Of a DNA stretch of 36,491 nucleotides, positions 6,557-15,069 are shown one piece after another. The notes beneath the pieces were generated by a model that was not told the origin of the DNA, made no database searches, and saw only the letters and a program-made list of their open reading frames with translations. Origin of the DNA: Pseudomonadota bacterium (GTDB lineage: Bacteria; Pseudomonadota; Alphaproteobacteria; Micropepsales; Micropepsaceae). Numbering within the stretch: position 1 is the first letter of the stretch; every line of letters begins with the position of its first letter. The translations under genes were made by a program, and so were the position numbers. The stretch lies in NCBI GenBank assembly GCA_021808875.1, contig JAKBAU010000008.1, positions 1-36,491 on the forward strand. The letters are read 5' to 3'.

Positions 6557-8933
6557 CGGACGCACCGAGCGGGGGGCAGAGAAATATCTGCCCTATGTCG
6601 GGCATATCGGCCCGTGGGCAGTGTTGCTGAATAGCGGCGCGCTGATGGCAATGGCCCGTGTCGAAGGGCAACCGTTCGAGTTGGCCGACCATGCAGCGCG
6701 CAACGCGCGGCAGCGGTTGCTCAATACAATCTACCGCAACATCGCCGACGATAATGTTGCCATCTATACCCATCTGATCCGGCACGCCGACACCGCGCCC
6801 GAGGTGCCGAGACATTATCGCTCAGGCTTTGCCGCCGTCCTCGACGCGGTATACCGCAAGACGGTCCTCGCCGGGCGGCTTTACCGCAACGACTATTTTG
6901 TCAGCCTGATCGTCTGGCCGCGCGGCGCCCTTGGTGCCGGTTTAGGAAACAAATGGGCCAAATGGGGCAAAAAATTTCCAACCGTGGCCGAGGGCCTCGC
7001 CCGCGAGCTGGAGGATCAATGGTTTGTCCTCGCCAACGGATTGGAAGGGTTCAAGCCGCGCCGGCTCGGTGTGTATGAACAGGATGGTGTTATGTTCTCG
7101 GAAGTCGCTGAGGCACTGCGGCTGATCATCACGGGCCGGCATCTGCGCGTCCCCATCGTCTCCGGGCATATGGGCGATTCGATTTATACAGACCGCGTCA
7201 TCTGCGGCCGCCGCGGTGTCGAAATCCGCGCACCGGATAAGAGCGTCTTTGGGACCATCTTCTCCTTCAGGGAATATCCGGCCCGGACTCGGCCGGGGAT
7301 GCTGAACGCTCTTTTGTCGGCTCCGTTTCCGTTGGTGTTGGCACAATCCTTCGCCTTCCTGACGCGAGCGCAGGCCCAGGACAAACTCTCTTTGAAATCC
7401 GCGCAGATGGTCAGCGCGCAGGACAAGGCAACCAGCCAGATCGAGGGCCTTGACGAGGCCGCCGATGCCTTGGCCTCGAACGAGTTTGTCATGGGCGTTC
7501 ACCACCTGTCTCTCGCGGTCTATGGTGATACCCTGGCCGAGGTTGAGGAGCAGGCCGGGAAAGCGAGAGGGCGGCTGGCCGATTCCGGGGCGGTGGCGGT
7601 TGAGGAGAGGCTGGGGCTGGAGGCGGCGTTCTGGTCGCAACTACCGGGGAATATGGAATGGCGCACCCGGCCGGGTGCCATCAATTCCCGCAACTTTGCC
7701 GGTCTGTCGAGTTTCGACAATTTTCCGGCGGGGGACGTCACGGGACATTGGGGCAGAGCAATCGCTTGCTTCCGCACCAATGGCAGCACCGCATATGATT
7801 ACGTGCCGCACGTTTCTGACGTGGCGATGACGATCATTTTCGGGCCAATCGGCTCCGGCAAGACAGCGCTCCTGATGTTCCTGCTGGCCATGTTCGAGCA
7901 ATCGATGGTGCAGCAGAATACGATCTCTGGCACGCGCGGCTCCGTCGTGTTTTTTGATAAGGACCGCGGTGGGGAGTTGCTGGTCCGCGCCAGCGGCGGA
8001 GTCTATCTCGAGCTGCGTCGGGGCCAGGCTTCAGGCATGGCGCCACTACGCGGCCTCAAGGACACCGACGCCGACCGGGATTTCCTGCGCGGCTGGGTCA
8101 TTGCGCTCATCCAGAGCGATGGGAAGGGGAGCTTAAGCCCCGACGAGGAGAAGCGCCTGGAGCGTGCCATCGCCCGGCAATTGAGTATGCCGGTTGAGCT
8201 TCGCTCGCTCGCGGGCCTGCGCGAGTTTCTTGGCCATTCCGACCCCATGGGCCTCGGTCCACGTTTAGAAAAATGGTGCCGGGGCAATGCGCTGGGCTGG
8301 GCGTTCGATGGCGATGCCGATGAGGTCAAGATCGACGAAGCCATTACCGGCTTCGACATGACCCAGATTCTTGAACACGATGAGGTTTGCGCGCCGGCCG
8401 GCGCCTATCTCCTCTACCGCGTCACACAGATCCTCGATGGCCGGCGCGTCGTGCTCAGCATCGACGAATTCAGGTTCTATCTCAAGAACCTACAATTCGC
8501 CGCGGTCGTGGACAACCTTCTGCTGACGGTCCGCAAAAGCAACGGCGCGGTGTTCCTTGCCTTGCAGATGCCGGAGCATATTCTCGAAAGCCCGCTCGGG
8601 CCATCCATCGTCGCGCAATGCCAGACAAAAATCATGTTCCCATCGCCGACGGCGGATCGGGAAACCTATATCGGTGGCCTCAAATGCACTGAGGGTGAGT
8701 ACCGTGCGGTGCGCGAGGATATGCTGGTTGGCAAACGCCGATTTCTGCTAAAACGTGAGCAGGGCAGCGTCATCTGTGAATTCGACCTCGGCGAGATGAG
8801 CGAATACATCGCGGTCCTTTCGGGGCGTGCCAACACCGTCCGCCTGGCCGAGGAGTTACGTCGCAGGTTCGGGGATGAGCCGGAGCAATGGCTGCCGGAA
8901 TTCATGAAGCATTATCACGAGGCAACGGATTGA
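6543..8933 (+). CDS. virB4: VirB4 ATPase of the type IV secretion system
   Basis: 796 aa, the usual size for VirB4/CagE/TrbE. The N-terminal ~400 residues form the membrane-contacting CagE domain (HIGPWAVLLNSGALMAMARVEG near the start). The RecA-like ATPase domain has Walker A GPIGSGKTA at about residues 434-442 and Walker B VVLSIDEFRFYL at about 635-646, plus a late arginine-rich segment (QCQTKIMFPSPTADRETY) typical of the family. It powers pilus biogenesis and substrate transfer. The start overlaps virB3 by 14 nt; the gene ends 11 nt before the GTG of virB5. No frameshift is visible. Confidence 0.95.
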   Translation: MLGDSGRTERGAEKYLPYVGHIGPWAVLLNSGALMAMARVEGQPFELADHAARNARQRLLNTIYRNIADDNVAIYTHLIRHADTAPEVPRHYRSGFAAVLDAVYRKTVLAGRLYRNDYFVSLIVWPRGALGAGLGNKWAKWGKKFPTVAEGLARELEDQWFVLANGLEGFKPRRLGVYEQDGVMFSEVAEALRLIITGRHLRVPIVSGHMGDSIYTDRVICGRRGVEIRAPDKSVFGTIFSFREYPARTRPGMLNALLSAPFPLVLAQSFAFLTRAQAQDKLSLKSAQMVSAQDKATSQIEGLDEAADALASNEFVMGVHHLSLAVYGDTLAEVEEQAGKARGRLADSGAVAVEERLGLEAAFWSQLPGNMEWRTRPGAINSRNFAGLSSFDNFPAGDVTGHWGRAIACFRTNGSTAYDYVPHVSDVAMTIIFGPIGSGKTALLMFLLAMFEQSMVQQNTISGTRGSVVFFDKDRGGELLVRASGGVYLELRRGQASGMAPLRGLKDTDADRDFLRGWVIALIQSDGKGSLSPDEEKRLERAIARQLSMPVELRSLAGLREFLGHSDPMGLGPRLEKWCRGNALGWAFDGDADEVKIDEAITGFDMTQILEHDEVCAPAGAYLLYRVTQILDGRRVVLSIDEFRFYLKNLQFAAVVDNLLLTVRKSNGAVFLALQMPEHILESPLGPSIVAQCQTKIMFPSPTADRETYIGGLKCTEGEYRAVREDMLVGKRRFLLKREQGSVICEFDLGEMSEYIAVLSGRANTVRLAEELRRRFGDEPEQWLPEFMKHYHEATD

Positions 8934-8944
8934 GGAGAAAGTTC

Positions 8945-9658
8945 GTGCGGAAGATCGGATTTGTATTTGTGCTTTTGCTTGCCGGCCTAGCTTGGGCGCC
9001 GAAAGCTACGGCGCAGATTCCCGTCATTGACGGCGCCAATCTCGCTCAGAATCTCCAGACGGCCGCGCAGTCCATTATCGCCGTCGAGCAATTAAAGGCT
9101 CAGCTCAGCCAGCTCGAGCAGACCTACGAGATGTTCACCAATCCTACCGATATATTGAACATGGTACAGGGTCTGGAAAATCAATCCGTGGAAAACCCTA
9201 TGCCGCTCGCGAATACGCTGTCCGGGTTGGTAGGAGGAACAACCGCCGGAACGGGAGCAGAGTCAATTTATTTCAATCAGAACCATGTTTATACGCCAAC
9301 GGATGGCTCGGCCGCGAGCAACCAGCTCAACGACAACGCTCAGGCCATCGCCAATATTGAAGGCATCGCCTCGACAAATCTTTCAGCCGTCGAGCAGCGG
9401 CTTCAGCAATTGCCCGATCTCGAATCGGATCTGAACGCTGCCACCTCGATCACGCAGGTCGATGCGATCAATGGCCGCATCGAAGCGGAATCGCAATTCG
9501 TTCAGGCGCAGCAGGCGCAGGCGACAAATCTTCAGGTGCTCGCAATGGAGCAGGCACAATCTCAGCAGCAACAAGAGCACGAGCAGTTCGTCCAGGACAT
9601 GACCAATGCAGCCTCGGACTACCAACAGGCGGCCGCTGCGGATGGAGCCGAACAATGA
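8945..9658 (+). CDS. virB5: VirB5-like periplasmic/pilus-tip protein
   Basis: About 237 aa from a GTG at 8945 with GAGGAG 7 nt upstream; a longer upstream ATG frame lies inside virB4 and lacks a signal-peptide start. The GTG start gives a clean signal peptide (KIGFVFVLLLAGLAWAPKATAQ). The mature protein is strongly helical and glutamine-rich, with VEQLKAQLSQLEQTYEMFTN and a C-terminal run of QQAQATNLQVLAMEQAQSQQQQ, matching the helical-bundle VirB5/TrbJ family of minor pilins that make recipient contact. It lies after virB4 and overlaps the next gene by 4 nt (ATGA). Confidence 0.85.
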   Translation: MRKIGFVFVLLLAGLAWAPKATAQIPVIDGANLAQNLQTAAQSIIAVEQLKAQLSQLEQTYEMFTNPTDILNMVQGLENQSVENPMPLANTLSGLVGGTTAGTGAESIYFNQNHVYTPTDGSAASNQLNDNAQAIANIEGIASTNLSAVEQRLQQLPDLESDLNAATSITQVDAINGRIEAESQFVQAQQAQATNLQVLAMEQAQSQQQQEHEQFVQDMTNAASDYQQAAAADGAEQ

Positions 9659-10020
9659 CCGCGCTCACACCTGCCAAAATCGCAATCGGCATGGTCATCA
9701 TCCTCGTCGGCGGTGGTGGCATTATTGTTTTCTCGAATCTAAGTCCATCGCACAAAGTGGGATCGCCGGTTGAAGCGGTTGTGAATCCAGAGTCTCCTCC
9801 ACCGATTGTTCACTCCGCCGCGTGGTACGTCGAGCACCCTGATGTGCTCAAAACGGATGAGCAGCGTTGTGCCGGCGATGCCGCCACCATGACGCAGGCC
9901 GCGTGCCAGAATGTCGCATCCGCCGACGCGCAGCTCGCTGGTGCCGATTACGCCAAAGCCGCCGCGACGTTCGATGCGGAATCCGCGAGCGGCAAGACCC
10001 CAAACCAGAAATCACCGTGA
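9655..10020 (+). CDS. EexN/TrbK-like entry-exclusion protein
   Basis: 121 aa with one N-terminal membrane helix (IAIGMVIILVGGGGIIVFS) and a periplasmic domain. The segment AAWYVEHPDVLKTDEQRCAGDAATMTQAACQNVASA follows the EexN/TrbK pattern W-Y-x2-H/N-P-x2-L-x~10-C-x~9-C-x-N (quoted in parts: WYVEHPDVL, QRC, AACQNV), with two cysteines that could form a disulfide. Such proteins sit in the donor envelope and block entry of an identical plasmid. Unlike classical EexN it lacks a lipobox and is held by a membrane helix. ATGA overlap with virB5. Family moderately sure, judged by motif only. Confidence 0.65.
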   Translation: MTALTPAKIAIGMVIILVGGGGIIVFSNLSPSHKVGSPVEAVVNPESPPPIVHSAAWYVEHPDVLKTDEQRCAGDAATMTQAACQNVASADAQLAGADYAKAAATFDAESASGKTPNQKSP

Positions 10021-10028
10021 GATAGGCC

Positions 10029-10952
10029 ATGGCAAGCGCTGGCAACCTGGAACCGTTCTATGTTTTCGACCAGACCATCCAGCAGCCGTTTACGAACGGC
10101 ATGACGGCGACTGTGAGCGCGGCGATGTCAGCGATCCAGGGGCCATTAACCGCCATCGTCGTGCTTTGGATCATCGTCACCGGCATTCTTGTCATGCGCG
10201 GCGACGTCGGCGTGCGCAGCGGTGTCACGAGGGTCATTACGGTCAGTCTGGTCGTCGGTATCCTGATGTCCACGACGCTCTACGCCCCACCCCCCGTCTC
10301 GCTGTTCACCACGGGCATTCCGGACTGGCTGTCCTCCTCCTTCCTGGGCGTAACAGGTACGCAGCCGACCGCGCACCAGTTCGACGCCATCTGGAACCAG
10401 GCCAATGAGCTGTTCGCGACAGCCGCCAAGCATCTCAATTTCTACAATGTACTTTATTCAGTCGAGCTTGGTCTTTTGCAGGATTTTGTTGTCTTTCCGA
10501 TTGGATTGACATTCCTGATCTACGAGTCCACGCGAATCATGATCGACGTCATCGTCTGTGTCGGCCCCTTCGTTCTTGTCGGCTATCTGTTCTCGGCGAC
10601 AAGAGGCATCGCGGATCGTTTCATTGGCAAGCTGATCGGGTTGACGATCCTGACGCTACTGATCGACATCGTACTCAGCATCATCATCAATGGTGATGCC
10701 GCATATTTCAACGTGAGCATGACGAGTTTGACCGTCGCCACCATCGCGGAAACCATCACGATCTGCATTCAGTTTCTCGCGTTCCTGACGCTCGGCAGCC
10801 TGATCTGCGCTTTCCTTCCGGCGGTCGCCAGCTTCATCGGCGGCGGTGTGTCGGTGAGCCCCATGGGCATGGCCATGTCTGCGATGCAGGCGGGGCGGAT
10901 CGTGCAAGCCGTGCGGGGTGGTCCCCGGCCGGCGCCGGCGAGGTCGCCATGA
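10029..10952 (+). CDS. virB6: VirB6/TrbL polytopic inner-membrane protein
   Basis: 307 aa with at least five or six hydrophobic helices: AIVVLWIIVTGILVM, VITVSLVVGILMSTTLYA, DFVVFPIGLTFLIYE, VIVCVGPFVLVGYLF, GLTILTLLIDIVLSIII and ITICIQFLAFLTLGSLICAFLPAVASFIGG (partial quotes). This topology, a tryptophan/serine-rich loop (PDWLSSSFLG) and the position between virB5/eexN and virB8 identify VirB6, the channel component of the inner-membrane complex. The start ATG lies 8 nt after the upstream stop. It overlaps the next small gene by ATGA. Confidence 0.88.
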   Translation: MASAGNLEPFYVFDQTIQQPFTNGMTATVSAAMSAIQGPLTAIVVLWIIVTGILVMRGDVGVRSGVTRVITVSLVVGILMSTTLYAPPPVSLFTTGIPDWLSSSFLGVTGTQPTAHQFDAIWNQANELFATAAKHLNFYNVLYSVELGLLQDFVVFPIGLTFLIYESTRIMIDVIVCVGPFVLVGYLFSATRGIADRFIGKLIGLTILTLLIDIVLSIIINGDAAYFNVSMTSLTVATIAETITICIQFLAFLTLGSLICAFLPAVASFIGGGVSVSPMGMAMSAMQAGRIVQAVRGGPRPAPARSP

Positions 10953-11245
10953 GCAATTTTGGCGCCCAGATCGTGGATAATTTGATCCACCTGCCGGTCC
11001 TCTTGTTTCTGCTTTGGTCCGTTTACCGGAAGTTCTTTTCGGCGAGGCCGCTCCCGGCGATATTGGCCATTCCCGGCCGGGCACTCCAGCTTCTCCTTAT
11101 CCTAGTGACGCTGGGGTTGCTTGCAGGCTGCTCCAATTCCGATCCGCTCGCAGTCGCATCCGGGCCGCTGTTTCAGTTGAACCCTGGCCATTGGCAACCC
11201 GCGCGCCAAGATCTTGCGGCGCCGCCTCCCGTGGTTGACCGGTAG
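10949..11245 (+). CDS. Small VirB7-like lipoprotein with an extra N-terminal helix
   Basis: 98 aa. A lipobox-like LLAGCSN at about residues 57-63 follows a hydrophobic stretch (LQLLLILVTLGLLAGC), and a second hydrophobic segment (LIHLPVLLFLLWSVY) lies nearer the N-terminus. The tail carries FQLNPGHWQPARQDL, resembling the short C-terminal motif of VirB7-type lipoproteins that bind VirB9. Its place between virB6 and virB8 is the virB7 locus. Normal VirB7 is 40-60 aa and begins directly with the lipoprotein signal, so either the true start is internal or an extra helix has been added. No internal start with a strong ribosome binding site is obvious. Confidence 0.6.
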   Translation: MSNFGAQIVDNLIHLPVLLFLLWSVYRKFFSARPLPAILAIPGRALQLLLILVTLGLLAGCSNSDPLAVASGPLFQLNPGHWQPARQDLAAPPPVVDR

Positions 11246-11254
11246 GAGGTGGCG

Positions 11255-11947
11255 ATGCCGGACCAATCGGGCGCATTCCCCATCACGGCGCCGCTGCTGG
11301 AGCGGAATTATAAGGAGGTAGAGTCCTTTCAGGAAAAACGGGCACGTTCCGCCCGCTTTCTGTCGAAAGGTGCGATCGTCGCCCTGGGCATTTCCATGCT
11401 GGCGAATGTGGGGTTGGCATGGACGGTTGCATCATTGCTGCCCTTAACCAAGCTTGTTCCAGTTTATTTTCTTATCCGGCCGGATGGGACGATCGACGAT
11501 TCCATCGCGCTCTCGGCTTTGCCGCCGTCCACCGATCAGGCCGTGATCCGGGCGGCGCTCTGGCAGTACGTGCAGATGCGTGAAGGCTATTCCTACGATA
11601 CAGCGCGCTATCGCTACGACATCGTCTCCGGCATGTCCGATGCCGCGACGCGGGTTTCCTACCAGCAATGGTTCAACTATCCGAACCCGCAATCCCCGCA
11701 GGTGACAGTCGGCAAGAATGGTGTGCTCACGATCGAGCCGATCTCGGTCGCCTTGATCGGCCCCGATGTTGCCCAGGTCCGCTACCAGCGGATTTATGCG
11801 ATGGGCACCAATGCGGCGGTGACCACCACCTGGACGTCGACACTGCAATTCCAGCAGATTGATACGATGCCGGCGTCCGAGCGCTTGAGCGATCCAGGTG
11901 GCCTGATTGTCACCAGCTACCAGGTTGAGGAGGACACGGCACCATGA
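11255..11947 (+). CDS. virB8: VirB8 inner-membrane assembly factor
   Basis: 230 aa from the ATG at 11255, which has AGGAGG (11244-11249) 5 nt upstream; a GTG at 11249 overlaps that ribosome binding site and is less likely. A short cytoplasmic N-terminus (ERNYKEVESFQEKRARSARFLSK) leads to one membrane helix (GAIVALGISMLANVGLAWTV), then the periplasmic NTF2-like domain with YVQMREGYSYDTARYRYDIVS and VSYQQWFNYPNPQSPQV, typical VirB8 blocks. It nucleates the complex and contacts VirB9 and VirB10. It overlaps virB9 by ATGA. Confidence 0.92.
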   Translation: MPDQSGAFPITAPLLERNYKEVESFQEKRARSARFLSKGAIVALGISMLANVGLAWTVASLLPLTKLVPVYFLIRPDGTIDDSIALSALPPSTDQAVIRAALWQYVQMREGYSYDTARYRYDIVSGMSDAATRVSYQQWFNYPNPQSPQVTVGKNGVLTIEPISVALIGPDVAQVRYQRIYAMGTNAAVTTTWTSTLQFQQIDTMPASERLSDPGGLIVTSYQVEEDTAP

Positions 11948-12870
11948 GCCGCGCGAAAACCCTTCTCCTTTCCGGTCTGCTTGTTTCCGGCTTGGTCGTT
12001 CCTCAAGTGCGCGCAGAGCAGATTCCAGTTGGCGGCTCCTATGACACCCGGATGCGCTATGTCGCCTACAATCCTGGCCAGGTGGTGCATCTCTCCACCA
12101 TTATCGGCGCCACGATGGTCGTCAGCTTCTCGCCGTCTGAAACGGTGACCTCCGTCGCGGAAACGGACTCCCTGCACTTGGCAGCCGTGCCGAAGGGCAA
12201 TTACCTGTTCCTGAAGCCCAGCGCTGCTTTGGCACTCCAACCGATCATCGTGCTGACGCAGCGCGCGGACGGCTCGCTGCGGCGCTACGTGTTCGAGATT
12301 GAAACAGTCTCGTCGCCGTCAACCGCCAACGGCACGGACGGCGTATTCTATTCGGTGCAGTTCACCTATCCCGCCGACGCGGCCGCAGCTGCGGCGGCGC
12401 GGGAAGCGGCCGAGGCTGCGAAGGTAGCACGGCTCAACGAGCTGGCGCTGAAACGGGCAACGCAGAATGCGGCGCTTGCACTGCTCAATGCGCAGCGAAC
12501 AAACCCCTTTGCCGGACCGCGGAACTACAAATACGTGGCGCAGGGCGATCACGGGCTGGCGCCGCTCGCGGCCTGGGACAATGGCTATTCGACAGTGCTG
12601 CAATTTGCAGACAACGCCCGCATCCCGGCGATCTTCGTCATCGATCCAGACGGGAAGGAAGCGACCGCCAGCTATTCCGTCGATGGTGAGACCGTGCAGA
12701 TCGGACAGACGGCTCGTGAGTTCCGGCTGCGCGATGGGAACACCATACTGAACATCTACAATCTCGGCTTCGACACCGTGGGCGGCAATCCCGGTACGGG
12801 CACCATCAGCCCGCAAGTGACGCGCGTTGTCGGCGATGCCGGGAACGGCAATGTGGGAGCAGCGCCATGA
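11944..12870 (+). CDS. virB9: VirB9/CagX outer-membrane core complex protein
   Basis: 308 aa with a signal peptide (LLLSGLLVSGLVVPQVRA). The N-terminal domain has DTRMRYVAYNPGQVVHLSTIIGATMVVSF, the CagX/TrbG start block (in parts: DTRMRYVAYNPGQV, HLSTIIGATM). An alanine-rich helix (AAAAAAREAAEAAKVARLNELAL) links to the C-terminal beta domain (NYKYVAQGDHGLAP, FRLRDGNTILNIYNLGFD), which binds VirB7 and VirB10 at the outer membrane. ATGA overlaps on both sides indicate coupled translation with virB8 and virB10. Confidence 0.93.
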   Translation: MSRAKTLLLSGLLVSGLVVPQVRAEQIPVGGSYDTRMRYVAYNPGQVVHLSTIIGATMVVSFSPSETVTSVAETDSLHLAAVPKGNYLFLKPSAALALQPIIVLTQRADGSLRRYVFEIETVSSPSTANGTDGVFYSVQFTYPADAAAAAAAREAAEAAKVARLNELALKRATQNAALALLNAQRTNPFAGPRNYKYVAQGDHGLAPLAAWDNGYSTVLQFADNARIPAIFVIDPDGKEATASYSVDGETVQIGQTAREFRLRDGNTILNIYNLGFDTVGGNPGTGTISPQVTRVVGDAGNGNVGAAP

Positions 12871-14036
12871 GCGAGCAGCTCCCACCCGGCAATCAGCCAT
12901 CCCCCATCGAAGACGGTCGCTCTCCTGTAGCTGGAGCGCCACGCCGAGAGCTGAGTATGGGGACCAAGTTCGGGCTTATGAGCCTAATCGGCGTCTTGGC
13001 ACTTGGCTTTATCTGGTTCAACGCGCTTTACAGCCACAGGCGCGCGAATCAGCAGGTGCCGGTGCCCGGTGCCTATACCGGCGGCGGCGAGCAGTTCGCG
13101 GCACCTCCGGCACCGCCGCCCAAGCCAGCTCCGGTCAACCCAACGCTTCCCACGCCCACCGCACAGCAAACCTCATTCTTCGGAACGTCGAGCCAGCAAT
13201 CGCCGACCTCGGCGCCGATCATGGCGTTTTCGGGCGGCGGCGGCGCCGCGCCGCCGCCCGTCCCGCAGGCCCCCCAGGCCATGTCGGGAGGAGGAGGGCC
13301 GGAAGGTGGGAGTGGGTCTTTGACCGGCCCGGCGCCGGACAATTCCCCCTTGGCGGCAAGGCTGAAGCCAACCGTCCTTGACGGAGAGAAGGCGACTGTC
13401 ATGCAGAACCCGGACATGGTGATCACCGAGGGCACGATCATCCCATGCACCTTGCAGACAGCGATTAACAGCCAGCTCCCCAGCCTGGTGACATGCGTCG
13501 TGCCGATCGATATTCGCGGTGCCACCGGCAATGTCGTGCTGCTCGATGCCGGCACGAAAATCGTCGGCCAGCTTCAAAATGGGCTGCTCCAGGGACAGAA
13601 CCGCGTCTTCGTCAACTGGACCCGCGCCGAGACTCCCGACCACGTCATCGTCACGCTGGATTCACCCGGCACCGACGAACTGGGCCGGGGTGGTTTGCCG
13701 GGTTCGGTCGATAATCATTTCTGGGACAGGTTCGGCGGCGCGCTGATGCTCACCCTCGTGCAGGGCGGGCTGGACGCCGCGACGATCAAGGCGGCTGGCA
13801 ACGGCGGCGGCAATTCCACATCGAACCAGGCAGCACTCGGCTTTGTCTATGCCGCGCAGAGCAACGGCCAGTCGGTGGCGAATACCGCGCTCGAAAACAC
13901 GATCAACATTCCGCCGACCCTGACCAAAAACCAAGGCGAGACCGTGGCGCTAATTGTCGCCCACGATCTCGATTTTTCGGATGTCTACAGCCTGCAAGTC
14001 AACAATGCCGGGACGGGAGGTGCCTATGGTTGGTGA
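12867..14036 (+). CDS. virB10: VirB10/TrbI energy-sensing core protein
   Basis: 389 aa. A cytoplasmic N-terminus, one membrane helix (FGLMSLIGVLALGFIWFN, about residues 33-50), a long proline/glycine-rich periplasmic linker (PPAPPPKPAPVNPTLP, then GGGGAAPPPVPQAP) and a C-terminal beta-barrel domain with ITEGTIIPCTLQTAINSQLP, IRGATGNVVLLDAGTKIVGQ and RVFVNWTRAETPDHV, the VirB10/TrbI signature blocks. It spans both membranes and relays ATPase signals to the outer channel. It overlaps virB11 by 11 nt. Confidence 0.95.
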   Translation: MSEQLPPGNQPSPIEDGRSPVAGAPRRELSMGTKFGLMSLIGVLALGFIWFNALYSHRRANQQVPVPGAYTGGGEQFAAPPAPPPKPAPVNPTLPTPTAQQTSFFGTSSQQSPTSAPIMAFSGGGGAAPPPVPQAPQAMSGGGGPEGGSGSLTGPAPDNSPLAARLKPTVLDGEKATVMQNPDMVITEGTIIPCTLQTAINSQLPSLVTCVVPIDIRGATGNVVLLDAGTKIVGQLQNGLLQGQNRVFVNWTRAETPDHVIVTLDSPGTDELGRGGLPGSVDNHFWDRFGGALMLTLVQGGLDAATIKAAGNGGGNSTSNQAALGFVYAAQSNGQSVANTALENTINIPPTLTKNQGETVALIVAHDLDFSDVYSLQVNNAGTGGAYGW

Positions 14037-15066
14037 GGCGACAGCACAGTTCCAGTTTCTGGTGCGTCCCCTGGCGCGCTGGCTGGACGATCCCGCCACG
14101 GAGGAAATCTGCATCAACCGGCCGGGAGAATTGTTCGTCCGGCAGCGCGGTCAGTTCCGCCGGGAGGAAGTGGCCCTCGTTTATTCCGATTTGGAGGACA
14201 TCGCCACGCTGGCGGGCGCGCTCCGCAAGCAGGATGTCGGCCCGCGCAACCCACTCTGTGCCACCGAATTGCCGGGTGGCGAGCGGCTACAAATCTGCAT
14301 GGCGCCCTCCGTTCCGGCCGAGACGCTCAGCATGACGATTCGCAAGCCCGGAAGCACGGTCGCGTCACTGGCCTCGCTGGCGACTCGCTATCGCGCGAGC
14401 CGTTGGAACAAATGGGATGGCCGGAAAGAGGCGGTGCTGCGCGATTATGGCGAGTTGCTGGCCCTCTACGATGCGGGCGATCTCCGTGGTTTCCTCGAAA
14501 GAGCGGTGCAAGCGCGGTTGACCATTCTGCTCTGCGGCGCGACGGGCTCCGGCAAAACTACGATGAGCAAAACCCTCATCAGCGCCATTCCCGAACATGA
14601 GCGCCTCATCACCATCGAGGACACGCTCGAACTTGTCATTTCTCAGCCGAACCATGTCCGGCTGCTCTATTCCAAGGACAATATCGGCCTCTCCCGCGTC
14701 ACGGCGGAATCCCTGCTGCAAGCATCGCTGCGCATGAAGCCCGACCGCATCCTGTTGCAGGAGCTGCGCGACGATGCCGCCTGGACCTACATCAACGAAG
14801 TCGTATCCGGTCATCCGGGCTCCATTACCACCATCCACGGACGCAACCCCGAACAGGCCTTCAAGCGGCTTTTTGCGTTGGTAAAGGGCTCTCCGCAGGG
14901 TGGGCAGTGGGATGATAAAACGCTGATGGATTTTCTGGCCTCAGCCGTCGATCTTATCATCCCGTTCCACAATGAGGGCGCCGTCTACGAGATCGGCGAG
15001 GTTTGGTTCGCGCCCGATGCCGCGCGCCGGGGCGAGAGCGCCGTCCAACTCCTGATGGCGGCATGA
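14026..15066 (+). CDS. virB11: VirB11 hexameric secretion ATPase
   Basis: 346 aa from the ATG at 14026, preceded by GGGAGG; a longer frame from 13954 would overlap virB10 deeply and is rejected. The N-terminal domain (PLARWLDDPATEEICINRPGELFV, quoted to show WLDD and EEICINRPGE) is standard VirB11. The ATPase domain has Walker A GATGSGKTT at about residues 171-179, an Asp box around ITIEDTLEL, Walker B-like RILLQELRDDAAW and the His box GHPGSITTIHG. It is a cytoplasmic hexamer that switches between pilus assembly and DNA transfer with VirD4. Confidence 0.95.
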   Translation: MVGEATAQFQFLVRPLARWLDDPATEEICINRPGELFVRQRGQFRREEVALVYSDLEDIATLAGALRKQDVGPRNPLCATELPGGERLQICMAPSVPAETLSMTIRKPGSTVASLASLATRYRASRWNKWDGRKEAVLRDYGELLALYDAGDLRGFLERAVQARLTILLCGATGSGKTTMSKTLISAIPEHERLITIEDTLELVISQPNHVRLLYSKDNIGLSRVTAESLLQASLRMKPDRILLQELRDDAAWTYINEVVSGHPGSITTIHGRNPEQAFKRLFALVKGSPQGGQWDDKTLMDFLASAVDLIIPFHNEGAVYEIGEVWFAPDAARRGESAVQLLMAA

Positions 15067-15069
15067 GCC

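Noticed and set aside
6942..7640. 232-aa minus-strand open frame
   Set aside because: Antisense to virB4; no motif.
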